Positions 16,354 to 24,271 of a stretch of DNA of 28,426 nt are shown one piece after another. The position numbers and the translations under genes were made by a program. The DNA is taken from positions 1-28,426 of the forward strand of contig JAFTIG010000032.1 in the NCBI GenBank assembly GCA_017457015.1, given 5' to 3'. The notes below the pieces were generated by a model. It was not told the origin of the DNA and ran no database searches. It was given only the letters and a program-made list of their open reading frames with translations. The stretch comes from Clostridia bacterium (GTDB lineage Bacteria > Bacillota_A > Clostridia > Christensenellales > Borkfalkiaceae). Position 1 is the first letter of the stretch. Each line of letters starts with the position of its first letter.

Positions 16354-17376
16354 TTATCTCTGCACTCTGCCAGAAGCGTTACCGCCTGCTAACGCTTCTA
16401 CCTCTTTTACCGTCACTTGGTTAAAGTCGCCTTCTATACTGTGCTTTAAACAACTTGCCGCTACCGCATACTCTATCGCACTTTGGCTGTCCTTTTTTGT
16501 TAGTAACGAATAGATAAGTCCGCCACCGAAACTATCTCCACCGCCTACTCTATCTACTATGTGCATCGAATATTTTTTAGAAAAATGCGCTTGTCCGTCT
16601 GTATATAACATACCTGACCAGTCGTTATCGTTTGCGCTCTTACTTTCCCTTAAAGTTATCGCTACTCCCTTAAAGTTAAATCTTTCTGTAAGTTTCTTTG
16701 CTACTGATATATAGCCGTCCCTATCAAGTTTTCCACCGTATATATCGCTATTATCCGCTTCTATTCCAAACACGTCTTTGGCGTCTTCTTCATTTGCTAT
16801 GCAGTAATCAACGTAATGGCATAGTTCGCCCATTACCTTGCCTGCCTTTTCTTTACTCCAAAGTTTCTTTCTAAAGTTAAGGTCACATGATACCGTTATA
16901 CCTTTTTCTTTTGCCTTTATTAGTGCAGTCTTACATATTTTAGCCATACTATCCGAAAGTGCTGGGGTTATTCCCGTAAAGTGAAACCACTCTACGTTAT
17001 CAAATATCTTATCCCAGTCGAAATCTTCTTCTTTTGCCATTGCAATTGCACTAAACGCTCTGTCGTATATTACTTTACTTGGTCTTTGGCTTGCGCCCTT
17101 TTCGCAGTAATATATTCCTACCCTTTCTCCGCCACGCGTTATTAAACTTGTATCTACTCCATATTTTCTTAAACTGTTTACCGCTGCTTGTCCTATTTCG
17201 TGCTCGGGTAGTTTACTTACGAAACTTACGTCTACGCCGTAGTTCGCTAAACTTACCGCCACGTTTGCTTCTGCACCACCGAAAGTTGCTTGGTACTGTT
17301 CAGCCTGCAAAAATCTTAAATAGTTCTCAGGGGCAAGTCTTAACATGAGTTCCCCAAACGTTATTACTCTTTTCAT
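16354..17376 (-). CDS. kdgK: 2-Keto-3-deoxygluconate kinase (PfkB family)
   Basis: Phosphorylates 2-keto-3-deoxygluconate to KDPG with ATP, the step before Eda. PfkB signatures are present: the substrate loop FGGAEANVAVSLANYG (residues 32-47) and the ATP/catalytic loop DRVGGGDSFGGG (276-287), with Asp281 as the general base. The 340-residue length is normal. It starts two bases after the eda stop and is the last gene of the uxuA-uxuB-uxaC-eda-kdgK operon. Other PfkB sugar kinases have the same motifs, but the pathway context makes KDG the likely substrate. Confidence 0.93.
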   Translation of the reverse strand: MKRVITFGELMLRLAPENYLRFLQAEQYQATFGGAEANVAVSLANYGVDVSFVSKLPEHEIGQAAVNSLRKYGVDTSLITRGGERVGIYYCEKGASQRPSKVIYDRAFSAIAMAKEEDFDWDKIFDNVEWFHFTGITPALSDSMAKICKTALIKAKEKGITVSCDLNFRKKLWSKEKAGKVMGELCHYVDYCIANEEDAKDVFGIEADNSDIYGGKLDRDGYISVAKKLTERFNFKGVAITLRESKSANDNDWSGMLYTDGQAHFSKKYSMHIVDRVGGGDSFGGGLIYSLLTKKDSQSAIEYAVAASCLKHSIEGDFNQVTVKEVEALAGGNASGRVQR

Positions 17377-17378
17377 TT

Positions 17379-17930
17379 TTATTTACCTGCCTTTTCAAGT
17401 GCGTCTTTAACGAAAAAACTACCACCGATTGCGTAAACCTTTTCAAAGGCTTCAAACTCTGCCATATTAGACGAATCTACTCCGCCTGTAGGAATAAACT
17501 TAACCTGCGGAAAGGGGGCGGAAAGCGCCTTTAACGCTTTCAAACCGCCATATACGTTTGCAGGGAAAAATTTAACTATATTTATTCCAAGTTCCAACGC
17601 TTGCATTATTTCAGTGGGCGTTACGCAACCGGGATAATACGGCACGTTCTTTTCTTTGCAAAGTTTTGCTACGTCAACCGAAAGACCCGGGCTTACGATA
17701 AATGTTGCACCTGCGTTTATTGCCCTTTCGCATTGCTCTTTATTGATTACCGTACCTGCGCCGATTTCCATATCGGGATAATTTTTAACCGCGTACTTAA
17801 TCGCGTCTTCCGCGCAAGCCGTTCTAAAGGTTATCTCTGCGCAGTCTATTCCGTCCGCTTTTAAAGCAGTTAATATTTTGTCAGTTTGTTCTATTTCTTT
17901 TATTACCACCACGGGTATCTTTTTAGCCAT
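17379..17930 (-). CDS. eda: KDPG (2-keto-3-deoxy-6-phosphogluconate) aldolase, short form
   Basis: Cleaves KDPG to pyruvate and glyceraldehyde-3-phosphate. The class I aldolase barrel is complete: Glu32 in AEITFRT, GAGTV (58-62), SPGLS, PGCVTPTE, and the Schiff-base Lys120 in INIVKFFPA, followed by PTGGV. At 183 residues it is about 20-25 shorter than the usual 205-210, trimmed at both ends, yet all core motifs remain. It overlaps the end of uxaC by eight bases, so translation is probably coupled, and kdgK begins two bases later. Confidence 0.94.
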   Translation of the reverse strand: MAKKIPVVVIKEIEQTDKILTALKADGIDCAEITFRTACAEDAIKYAVKNYPDMEIGAGTVINKEQCERAINAGATFIVSPGLSVDVAKLCKEKNVPYYPGCVTPTEIMQALELGINIVKFFPANVYGGLKALKALSAPFPQVKFIPTGGVDSSNMAEFEAFEKVYAIGGSFFVKDALEKAGK

Positions 17931-19254
17931 TTGTTACCGCCTTTTTTACGTTGTTATAGCAAATATTTTTAACGAGAACTTTTGCGTTCTCTAAATCGTA
18001 TTCACCTTTATCTACTTTTTCTCCGACGTAATCGCAAAGAATACGCCTAAAAAAATCAAACCTGCAATAGCTAGAAAAACTTCTTGAATCGGTAAGCATT
18101 CCGAGATTGTTGCCAAGTCCCGAATATTCTGCAATAATCGATAAATTTCTTTTAATCCCTTCCACCGTATCGTTAAACCACCACGCTGCGCCCATAACGA
18201 CGTTTCTAAACGCACCCGACAAGCACGCTATTGACGTAAGATTAGCATCGTTAAGGGTGTATAAAACGGTCTTTGGACGGTCGTCGTCCGATACTTGTTG
18301 AAAGTAATTTAAGAGATTCTTAACCGACGGCGTTTCACTCATTACGTCATATCCACTATCTACGCCCGAACGGATAAAGCCTTCGGGATTTACGTTTCTA
18401 GTTACGGCAAAGTGAATCTGCATTATCATACCGCGTTTTTTGTATTCTTTGGTAAGCCATACGAGAATATGACCGACAAGGGCTTGCCTTTCCTTTTCGG
18501 ACAAAGAAGCGCGATTGATAAAATATTTTTCCGCTTGTTCTTTCTCTGCGTATTCTTCAGGGAACCTATCAAAGCCGTGATCGGAAATCACACAGCCTTT
18601 TTGAAGGAAATAATCAAGTCTTTTACAAAGAGCAGTCTTTAAGTCTTCAAGAGTATTTATCTCTACGCCCGAAGCACAAGAAAGTTTATCGATATAATCT
18701 TGTCCTAAAGCGTATAACTTATCTGGACGGAAAGTAGGTGTAACAAGCGTATCGCCGTACTTACCGTGATCGGACAGTTCGTCTATCGGATCGTCGGTTG
18801 TAGCAATAAACTCCACGTTGAAAAACTTTAAGATTTTTTCAACCGACAAGGTCTTTAACTTTTGGTTTGCGAGTGCGTATATTTCTTCTGCCGTATCACT
18901 ATTTAATGGTTTGTCGATACCAAAAATTTGTTTTAATTCTAAATGCGTCCAGTAATACAGCGGATTACCTATTAAATTAGGCAAAATTTGCGCGTATTTA
19001 ATAAACTTATCGTGAAAACTTTTATTGCCTGTAATATACTCTTCGTTTACGCCGTTAATGCGCATTGCACGCCACTTATAATGATCGCCTGCAAGCCATA
19101 ATTCACCTATATCGTTAAAGGTTGCATCCTTTGCAATCATTTTCTGATCAAGGTGACAGTGGTAGTCTATTATAGGTAAATCTTTAACGGTATTATATAG
19201 TGCGACGGCACAGTCGCTATTAAGAAAGAGTTGGTCACCGAAAAACTTTTTCAT
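17923..19254 (-). CDS. uxaC: Glucuronate isomerase
   Basis: Converts D-glucuronate to D-fructuronate (and galacturonate to tagaturonate), the entry step of the operon's pathway. It belongs to the amidohydrolase-like UxaC family; the metal pair is in IIDYHCHLD (H32, H34). Family segments include DLPIIDYHCH, NPLYYWTHLELKQIFGI and TTDDPIDEL. I chose the ATG at 19254 (443 residues), which begins MKKFFGDQLFLNS as in relatives, with GGAG six bases upstream and one base after the uxuB stop. An in-frame ATG at 19290 would overlap uxuB by 35 bases. Length is slightly below the usual ~465. Confidence 0.95.
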   Translation of the reverse strand: MKKFFGDQLFLNSDCAVALYNTVKDLPIIDYHCHLDQKMIAKDATFNDIGELWLAGDHYKWRAMRINGVNEEYITGNKSFHDKFIKYAQILPNLIGNPLYYWTHLELKQIFGIDKPLNSDTAEEIYALANQKLKTLSVEKILKFFNVEFIATTDDPIDELSDHGKYGDTLVTPTFRPDKLYALGQDYIDKLSCASGVEINTLEDLKTALCKRLDYFLQKGCVISDHGFDRFPEEYAEKEQAEKYFINRASLSEKERQALVGHILVWLTKEYKKRGMIMQIHFAVTRNVNPEGFIRSGVDSGYDVMSETPSVKNLLNYFQQVSDDDRPKTVLYTLNDANLTSIACLSGAFRNVVMGAAWWFNDTVEGIKRNLSIIAEYSGLGNNLGMLTDSRSFSSYCRFDFFRRILCDYVGEKVDKGEYDLENAKVLVKNICYNNVKKAVTNG

Positions 19255-19255
19255 A

Positions 19256-20065
19256 TTATACTCCGCTATACGCTGAGAATCCGCCGTCAACCGGGATAAC
19301 AGTGCCCGTTACGAATCCACTTGCCTTGTCGTCTGCAAGCCACATAAGCGTTCCTAAAAGGTCGGATATTTCACCGAACTTCTTCATAGGTGTTGCTGCG
19401 AGAATTTTACCAGTCCTTGCAGTCGGCGTACCGTCTTCGTTAAATAAAAGTCCCCTATTTTGATTAGTTACAAAAAATCCCGGCGCTATTGCATTACAAC
19501 GGATATTACAGGGTGCAAAATGTACTGCAAGCCACTGTGTAAAGTTGGATATGCCTGCTTTTGCCGCGCTATATGCGGGGATTTTAGTTAAGGGGCGATA
19601 TGCGTTCATACTGGAAATGTTTATGATATTTCCACCCGTCTTTATCATATCTACCGCAAACACTTGCGTTACTAAAAACGCACTCGTAATATTTAAGTCG
19701 AACACGAACTTTAAGCCACTTTCGTCAAGTGCGAAAAAGTCTTTTACTCCCGTAAGGTCGGGCGTCATAGTTTCGTTATCGCAAGTTGCTTTGGGATTGT
19801 TTCCGCCCGCGCCGTTGATAAGGAAGTTTACTTTACCGAACTTATCGTTAATTGCTTTTTTAGCGTCGATTATACTTTGTTTATCAAGGCAGTTGCATTT
19901 TACTGCCAAAGCGTTTTCACCTATTTCGTCCGCGAACTTTTTAGCCGCGTCGTAGTTGATGTCTAAAAGTGCTACCTTTGCGCCGTGTTTTGCAAGTTCT
20001 TTTGCAAATTCGCTACAAATAATTCCGCCTGCACCAGTTATTGCTATTACTTTACTACTTAACAT
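19256..20065 (-). CDS. uxuB: SDR-type D-mannonate oxidoreductase (fructuronate reductase)
   Basis: NAD(P)(H)-linked reduction of D-fructuronate to D-mannonate. It is a classical short-chain dehydrogenase: ITGAGGIIC cofactor loop (residues 9-17), NGAGGN, and catalytic Ser152, Tyr165 and Lys169 (IPAYSAAKAG), then CNAIAPGFF. Bacillota commonly use this 270-residue SDR form (as in Bacillus YjmF/UxuB) instead of the larger enterobacterial UxuB. Substrate comes from context: it lies between uxuA (two-base gap) and uxaC (one-base gap). An AAAGGAG site precedes the ATG. Confidence 0.9.
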   Translation of the reverse strand: MLSSKVIAITGAGGIICSEFAKELAKHGAKVALLDINYDAAKKFADEIGENALAVKCNCLDKQSIIDAKKAINDKFGKVNFLINGAGGNNPKATCDNETMTPDLTGVKDFFALDESGLKFVFDLNITSAFLVTQVFAVDMIKTGGNIINISSMNAYRPLTKIPAYSAAKAGISNFTQWLAVHFAPCNIRCNAIAPGFFVTNQNRGLLFNEDGTPTARTGKILAATPMKKFGEISDLLGTLMWLADDKASGFVTGTVIPVDGGFSAYSGV

Positions 20066-20067
20066 AT

Positions 20068-21153
20068 TTATTTACTCTCCTTTATTCTATCTAAAGTATC
20101 CCAAACGCCAAGCATATACATTATGCCGAGCGCTCTATCGTATAAACCGTAACCCGGTCTTACCGTACCTGCCTTTTCTCCCCACAAATGTCTACCGTGG
20201 TCAGGTCTTATATAACCTTTAAATCCACAGTCGTGGTACGCTCTTAAAATCTCGAGTATTCCCGTGTCGCCGTCACAATCTCTATGGCTTGATTCTCTAA
20301 AGTCACCGTTCGGGAAATGCTTTACGTTTCTAATATGTGCGAACGCTATTCTGTCGCAATGTTTTCTTACTATGTCCGCAACGTTATTTTCGGGATTTGC
20401 ATTTAAACTACCAGAGCAAAGCGTTAAACAGTTGCAAGGATGATCAACCATTTTTAAGAATCTATCTATACTCTTTTCGTCAACCAAAAGTCTTGGTAGT
20501 CCGAAAATATCCCACGGCGGATCGTCCATGTGTATTGCCATTTTAATACCCGTTTCTTCACACGCGGGCATAATTGCTTCCAAGAAATACTTTAAGTTTG
20601 CCCAAAGTTTTTCGTGGTCAATCCCTTCGTAAGCCTTAAAAAGTTCGTTGAGCTTTGCCATACGTTCCGGCTCCCAACCGGGAAAACTCATATTATACTT
20701 TTCTGTAAAATCGAGTATGTATTTTGCCATGGCGTTATAATCGTCTTGTATCATATCTTTTTGATAAAAGAGCGCTGTTGAACCGTCCCCTACGGGATGG
20801 AATAAATCACTTCTCGTCCAGTCGAATATCGGCATAAAGTTATAACATATTACTTTAACGCCATACTTTGCCAAATTTCTTATAGTGATTTTGTAATTTT
20901 CTATATATTTATCTCTTGTCGGAAGTCCGATTTTTATATCGTCGTGTACGTTTACCGACTCAACTACGTCGATATTAAATCCGTACTTATCGCACTGCTT
21001 TTTTACCTTTGCAATTTCTTCTTCTTTCCAAATTTCTCCGGGCATCTTATCGTGAAGCGCCCATACTATTCCTTTAACACCGGGTATTTGCTTAATATCT
21101 TGTAAAGATATTTTATCATTGCCTTCCCCGTACCATCTAAATGTCATTTGCAT
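20068..21153 (-). CDS. uxuA: D-Mannonate dehydratase
   Basis: Dehydrates D-mannonate to 2-keto-3-deoxygluconate in a metal-dependent TIM barrel. Typical family segments are MTFRWYGEGNDKISL at the N-terminus, YNFMPIFDWTRSDL, MAIHMDDPPWDIFGLPR, LCSGSLNANPEN (metal Cys), FAHIRNVK (metal His) and RPDHGRHLWGEK (catalytic and metal residues). The length of 361 agrees with the Firmicutes form. The ATG is preceded by AGGAGG at eight bases. It is the first gene of the five-gene glucuronate operon, with a leader of about 150 bases from the promoter at 21314-21342. Confidence 0.96.
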   Translation of the reverse strand: MQMTFRWYGEGNDKISLQDIKQIPGVKGIVWALHDKMPGEIWKEEEIAKVKKQCDKYGFNIDVVESVNVHDDIKIGLPTRDKYIENYKITIRNLAKYGVKVICYNFMPIFDWTRSDLFHPVGDGSTALFYQKDMIQDDYNAMAKYILDFTEKYNMSFPGWEPERMAKLNELFKAYEGIDHEKLWANLKYFLEAIMPACEETGIKMAIHMDDPPWDIFGLPRLLVDEKSIDRFLKMVDHPCNCLTLCSGSLNANPENNVADIVRKHCDRIAFAHIRNVKHFPNGDFRESSHRDCDGDTGILEILRAYHDCGFKGYIRPDHGRHLWGEKAGTVRPGYGLYDRALGIMYMLGVWDTLDRIKESK

Positions 21154-21313
21154 AAATTGTTCCTCCTGATATGCTTAAAATTTACGAATATGTTAGATAA
21201 TTCACCATACTCGACTAAACTTGCGTCTAAAATGCAAACTCTTTTCCTATTAAACTCAATTTTCACATATTGACTTCATTTAACGATATAGTTTTAGTTA
21301 TACTCTTGATAAA

Positions 21314-21342
21314 ATAATACAATAAGGTCTTATTTAAGTCAA
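21314..21342 (-). promoter_or_regulatory. Sigma-A promoter of the uxu operon, with a palindrome in its spacer
   Basis: Minus-strand TTGACT (21337-21342) and TATTAT (21314-21319), 17-base spacer; predicted start near 21307. The spacer holds the dyad AATAAG-GT-CTTATT (21321-21334), placed where a bound repressor would block RNA polymerase. The remaining leader (21154-21307) shows no recognisable riboswitch. Confidence 0.75.
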
Positions 21343-21363
21343 TATCAAAAACTGTTCATTTGT

Positions 21364-21378
21364 TTGCAAATTCTGCAA
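21364..21378. promoter_or_regulatory. Single TTGCA-N5-TGCAA dyad upstream of the uxu promoter
   Basis: Arms TTGCA (21364-21368) and TGCAA (21374-21378) with a five-base AT-rich centre. The centre lies about 64 bases before the predicted uxuA transcription start. The same dyad occurs twice at 24144-24179. Confidence 0.6.
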
Positions 21379-21397
21379 TAAATTCCCATTTTCAACT

Positions 21398-23116
21398 TTA
21401 ATCAAAGAAAGTCAAACTGATATTTTCATCTAAAACGAACGCCGCCGCACCACTCCACGCTTGCAAGAGTGAACCGTCTTTACACGCTGACGAAAAATAT
21501 TCAATCGGCGTATAATTACCGCGCTCTACGTTATAGGTAAACCAACTCTCTAACGCATAAGAGTATTCCATACCAAACTTGCGCTTTGCATACGCGTATA
21601 TTGCCGAAAAATACGGCCAGTTAGCGCCGTTATGGTAATTATACGGTTGAGAAGACGTCCAGTAGACCGCTTCAGTGTTTTTATAGAAAGGCCAAACGGT
21701 CATCACCCCGTAATCGGGGAGAGTCACTTGTTCGTTGTTCGGGGTTTCTAGATATTTTTCCATATTAAGAAGCATACGGCGAGAGCGCTTTTCGTCCGCA
21801 ATGCCGAATATTGCCGCCCAAACGGTATCAAGCGATAAATTGTCTTCAACGTAATCTTCGTTTTTATAGTTGACGTAATAACCAAGATCGTCATCCCAAA
21901 GCAGGTCGTTAATCGACCGCTTTACCTGCTCGTATTTATCAAAATAGAACTTTGATTTTTGCTCGTTTCTACTTTCAAAAAGTTTAGAGAGTGCAAAGTT
22001 TGCGCGAGCGTATAAAATCTCGTCGTAAGTAACGTATCCGTAGCGGTTTATTTCATCAACCCAGTCGCGTCTGTTATAAACGCCTTCTTTATAAATAAGC
22101 CCGTTTTCACTTTCGCACTCGGCAAGTTTTTTAATAACCGTTACCGCTTTATCCAAAACGGTATATTCGCCTATCTTTTCATCTAAAATGGACGAGTCTT
22201 TGGAAAAGTGAACGTAATCGTATAACATAATTGCTAAAAACGACGGACTGTCGTAATGGTTGCCCCAGTATGCGTGCCAGTCCGCGCCGATTGCAGACGG
22301 ACAAGTTCCGTCTTCTGCGATACCTTTTGCAAGGGTAATTATTTCATTTCTTACCTTATCGAGATTGCCGTTATACATAGGCAATACGGTATAATAAGAA
22401 TCCCTATAATAAGTGCGCATCGGGAACAAATAATGGTGACCTGCCATAAAGCCTTTAAAGTCACCTTTTTCTTTATAGTTTTCTAGAGCGCAAAAATAGC
22501 AACTGTAAAACATTGCCTTTTGCATATCCGTCAAGTTCATAGGAACTTTAACCTGCTCTATTTCTTTAACACATGAAGAAAAAGCCAAATCAAAATCAAT
22601 CGATTCGACCGCTAATTCTTTATTTAACGTAAGGAACAGTTTTTTAGTCTTGTTTTTACCGTTAAGCGTGACGTTTAACGCGTAATTTTCTTTAATAATC
22701 CTATATTCACCGTCGCAAGAAATTCTAAAAGCGTTTACTTTATCGGTAAAATAAAGCACGTCAACGACGGTGGACGGGATATCGGTAATAAGTTCGTATA
22801 AAATATATACGCCGTCAGTATCTTTATCCAAGAACTGTACTATTTTTAAAGTACCCACGCCGATATCCGCGCAAATTTCTTGTTTTCTGCCGATCATAGT
22901 GACGGTTTTTTCCATACACCAGTTAATAGGCTTACCGTTAACCATAAAACTGAAATGCCCTTTGTTTAGGCAAACGCCTTCCGAGTTGGCGTAATACGTC
23001 AAAGCGCCTTTACCGTCGAATATCGCGCTTATTTTTTCGTTTGAAACGTGATAAACGGCTTGTTCGTAATATCCACCTTTGGCGACGATAGCGCCATCAA
23101 TATAACTGTTTTTCAT
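21398..23116 (-). CDS. (alpha/alpha)6-barrel glycosidase, glycogen-debranching/GH63-like
   Basis: A 572-residue protein with an N-terminal beta-rich region (~1-190) and a C-terminal six-hairpin barrel (~195-570). Barrel landmarks are RTYYRDSYYTVLP (Asp239), YNRRDWVDE (Asp351/Asp354, possible acid/base), SQPYNYHNGANWP and DGSLLQAWSGAA. These resemble bacterial amylo-alpha-1,6-glucosidase and GH63/GH37-like enzymes, but the exact family and substrate cannot be set by eye. No signal peptide is seen, so it probably works in the cytoplasm on an imported oligosaccharide. It follows the Gfo/Idh/MocA gene by eight bases. Its ribosome site is weak, suggesting coupling to that gene. Confidence 0.7.
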   Translation of the reverse strand: MKNSYIDGAIVAKGGYYEQAVYHVSNEKISAIFDGKGALTYYANSEGVCLNKGHFSFMVNGKPINWCMEKTVTMIGRKQEICADIGVGTLKIVQFLDKDTDGVYILYELITDIPSTVVDVLYFTDKVNAFRISCDGEYRIIKENYALNVTLNGKNKTKKLFLTLNKELAVESIDFDLAFSSCVKEIEQVKVPMNLTDMQKAMFYSCYFCALENYKEKGDFKGFMAGHHYLFPMRTYYRDSYYTVLPMYNGNLDKVRNEIITLAKGIAEDGTCPSAIGADWHAYWGNHYDSPSFLAIMLYDYVHFSKDSSILDEKIGEYTVLDKAVTVIKKLAECESENGLIYKEGVYNRRDWVDEINRYGYVTYDEILYARANFALSKLFESRNEQKSKFYFDKYEQVKRSINDLLWDDDLGYYVNYKNEDYVEDNLSLDTVWAAIFGIADEKRSRRMLLNMEKYLETPNNEQVTLPDYGVMTVWPFYKNTEAVYWTSSQPYNYHNGANWPYFSAIYAYAKRKFGMEYSYALESWFTYNVERGNYTPIEYFSSACKDGSLLQAWSGAAAFVLDENISLTFFD

Positions 23117-23124
23117 AATTTTAT

Positions 23125-24096
23125 TTATATCTCCACTTTATCCCCACCGCTTTTATATGCAGCAAGAATGAGCCTTATAACTTTAGATGCTTCTTGTCCG
23201 TCAATATCGAACTTTTTACCTGACTTTACGCACTCGTAAAATTCCTGTATAAGCGCGTCGTGCCCAGTGCCGTAACAACACTTGCCGTAAACTGCGGTAT
23301 CCTTTGGGAATTTATAAACGTTATCGTCGGTAACGACCTTATTTTTTAATATACTAACAATCTCTTTATCCGTCTTGACGGTAACGCCGACGGGGAAATC
23401 ACAACAACCGCCGTTTGTGGCAAAGAAAGTAAACTTTTTCTCGCCCGAGCAAATAATCGTTGCCGTATCTTCTACTTCAATATATTTTTTAAGGGTAAGA
23501 TTATTCACGTCGGACGACAACTTAGTCGGCATACCGATAAGCCAAATCATAAGGTCTAAAGTGTGGAGCGCTTGGTTTATAAGCACACCGCCACCTTCGG
23601 TATCCCATTTACCACGCCAGTCGGCACTCATATAATATTCTTTACACCTATTCCAAACGACACTGCCGAAACCGCCTACAACGTTTTTATCTTTTAGATA
23701 GTCTTTTACGAAAGCGTTTTCTTTATTATATCTATTTTGATGGCAAACGCCAAGTTGTGCTTTTGAGCGTTTTTCCGCGTCAATAATACGCGTAATATCT
23801 TGTTCTTTTATACATAAAGGTTTTTCACAAAGAACGTTTATATTGCGGTTTAACGCTTCAATAATCATATCTGCGTGGAGATAGTGTGGCGTGCAAATAT
23901 GAACGACGTTGGGTTTAGCACTGTCTAACATATCGATATAGTCGGTATATTTTTCAACCCCGTCTATATTAGAAAGTTTAGTTTTATCCACGTCGCAAAC
24001 GGCAACGAGATTTAGCCCTTGCTTATACGCTAAATTTATATGTACGTTGCCTATAACGCCTAATCCGACGATTGCGGTCTTTAAATTTTCGGTCAT
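23125..24096 (-). CDS. Gfo/Idh/MocA family NAD(P)-dependent oxidoreductase (first)
   Basis: Two-domain oxidoreductase acting on sugar-like alcohols. The N-terminal Rossmann loop is GLGVIGNVH (residues 11-19), the EKP signature is at 91-93 (LCEKPLC, catalytic-site Lys92), and the C-terminal domain carries TEGGGVLINQALHTLDL. The ATG at 24096 (323 residues) has GGAG six bases upstream; an in-frame ATG at 24108 has none. No signal peptide is present, so it is cytoplasmic. It heads a two-gene operon with the six-hairpin glycosidase, transcribed from an extended -10 promoter with paired operator dyads. Substrate unknown; a sugar, inositol or uronide is likely. Confidence 0.88.
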   Translation of the reverse strand: MTENLKTAIVGLGVIGNVHINLAYKQGLNLVAVCDVDKTKLSNIDGVEKYTDYIDMLDSAKPNVVHICTPHYLHADMIIEALNRNINVLCEKPLCIKEQDITRIIDAEKRSKAQLGVCHQNRYNKENAFVKDYLKDKNVVGGFGSVVWNRCKEYYMSADWRGKWDTEGGGVLINQALHTLDLMIWLIGMPTKLSSDVNNLTLKKYIEVEDTATIICSGEKKFTFFATNGGCCDFPVGVTVKTDKEIVSILKNKVVTDDNVYKFPKDTAVYGKCCYGTGHDALIQEFYECVKSGKKFDIDGQEASKVIRLILAAYKSGGDKVEI

Positions 24097-24115
24097 GCCT
24101 AACTCCATACTTTTA

Positions 24116-24124
24116 ATTATAACA
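24116..24124 (-). promoter_or_regulatory. Extended -10 promoter lacking a good -35, oxidoreductase/glycosidase operon
   Basis: Minus-strand TGTTATAAT gives a perfect extended -10. At 17 bases upstream the -35 position reads ATTTGC, a poor match, as expected for an activator-dependent promoter. The predicted start is near 24109. Confidence 0.65.
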
Positions 24125-24143
24125 TAGATTTTTATTAAGCAAA

Positions 24144-24179
24144 TTGCAATAAATGCAAATTATATTGCAATTTTTGCAA
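24144..24179. promoter_or_regulatory. Tandem TTGCA-N5-TGCAA operator dyads, 21-bp period
   Basis: Two copies, at 24144-24158 and 24165-24179, each TTGCA-N5-TGCAA. They form a direct repeat of the 17-base unit ATTGCAAT-N3-TGCAAA repeated every 21 bases (two helical turns). Centres lie near -42 and -63 relative to the predicted start, the usual places for an activator. The rest of the gap up to the next gene (24180-24271) is AT-rich with no clear terminator. Confidence 0.65.
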
Positions 24180-24271
24180 AGTTATGGTCAGTAATTATTA
24201 AAAAAATTATTTCATTTAATAAATGCTTTTAAATACTTAATATTTGATATATTCGTGCTTATTTTTGACGA

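Noticed and set aside
21200..21280. Short upstream open frames in the uxuA leader (seven to eight codons)
   Set aside because: No ribosome sites and no run of regulatory codons; frames this short are expected by chance.
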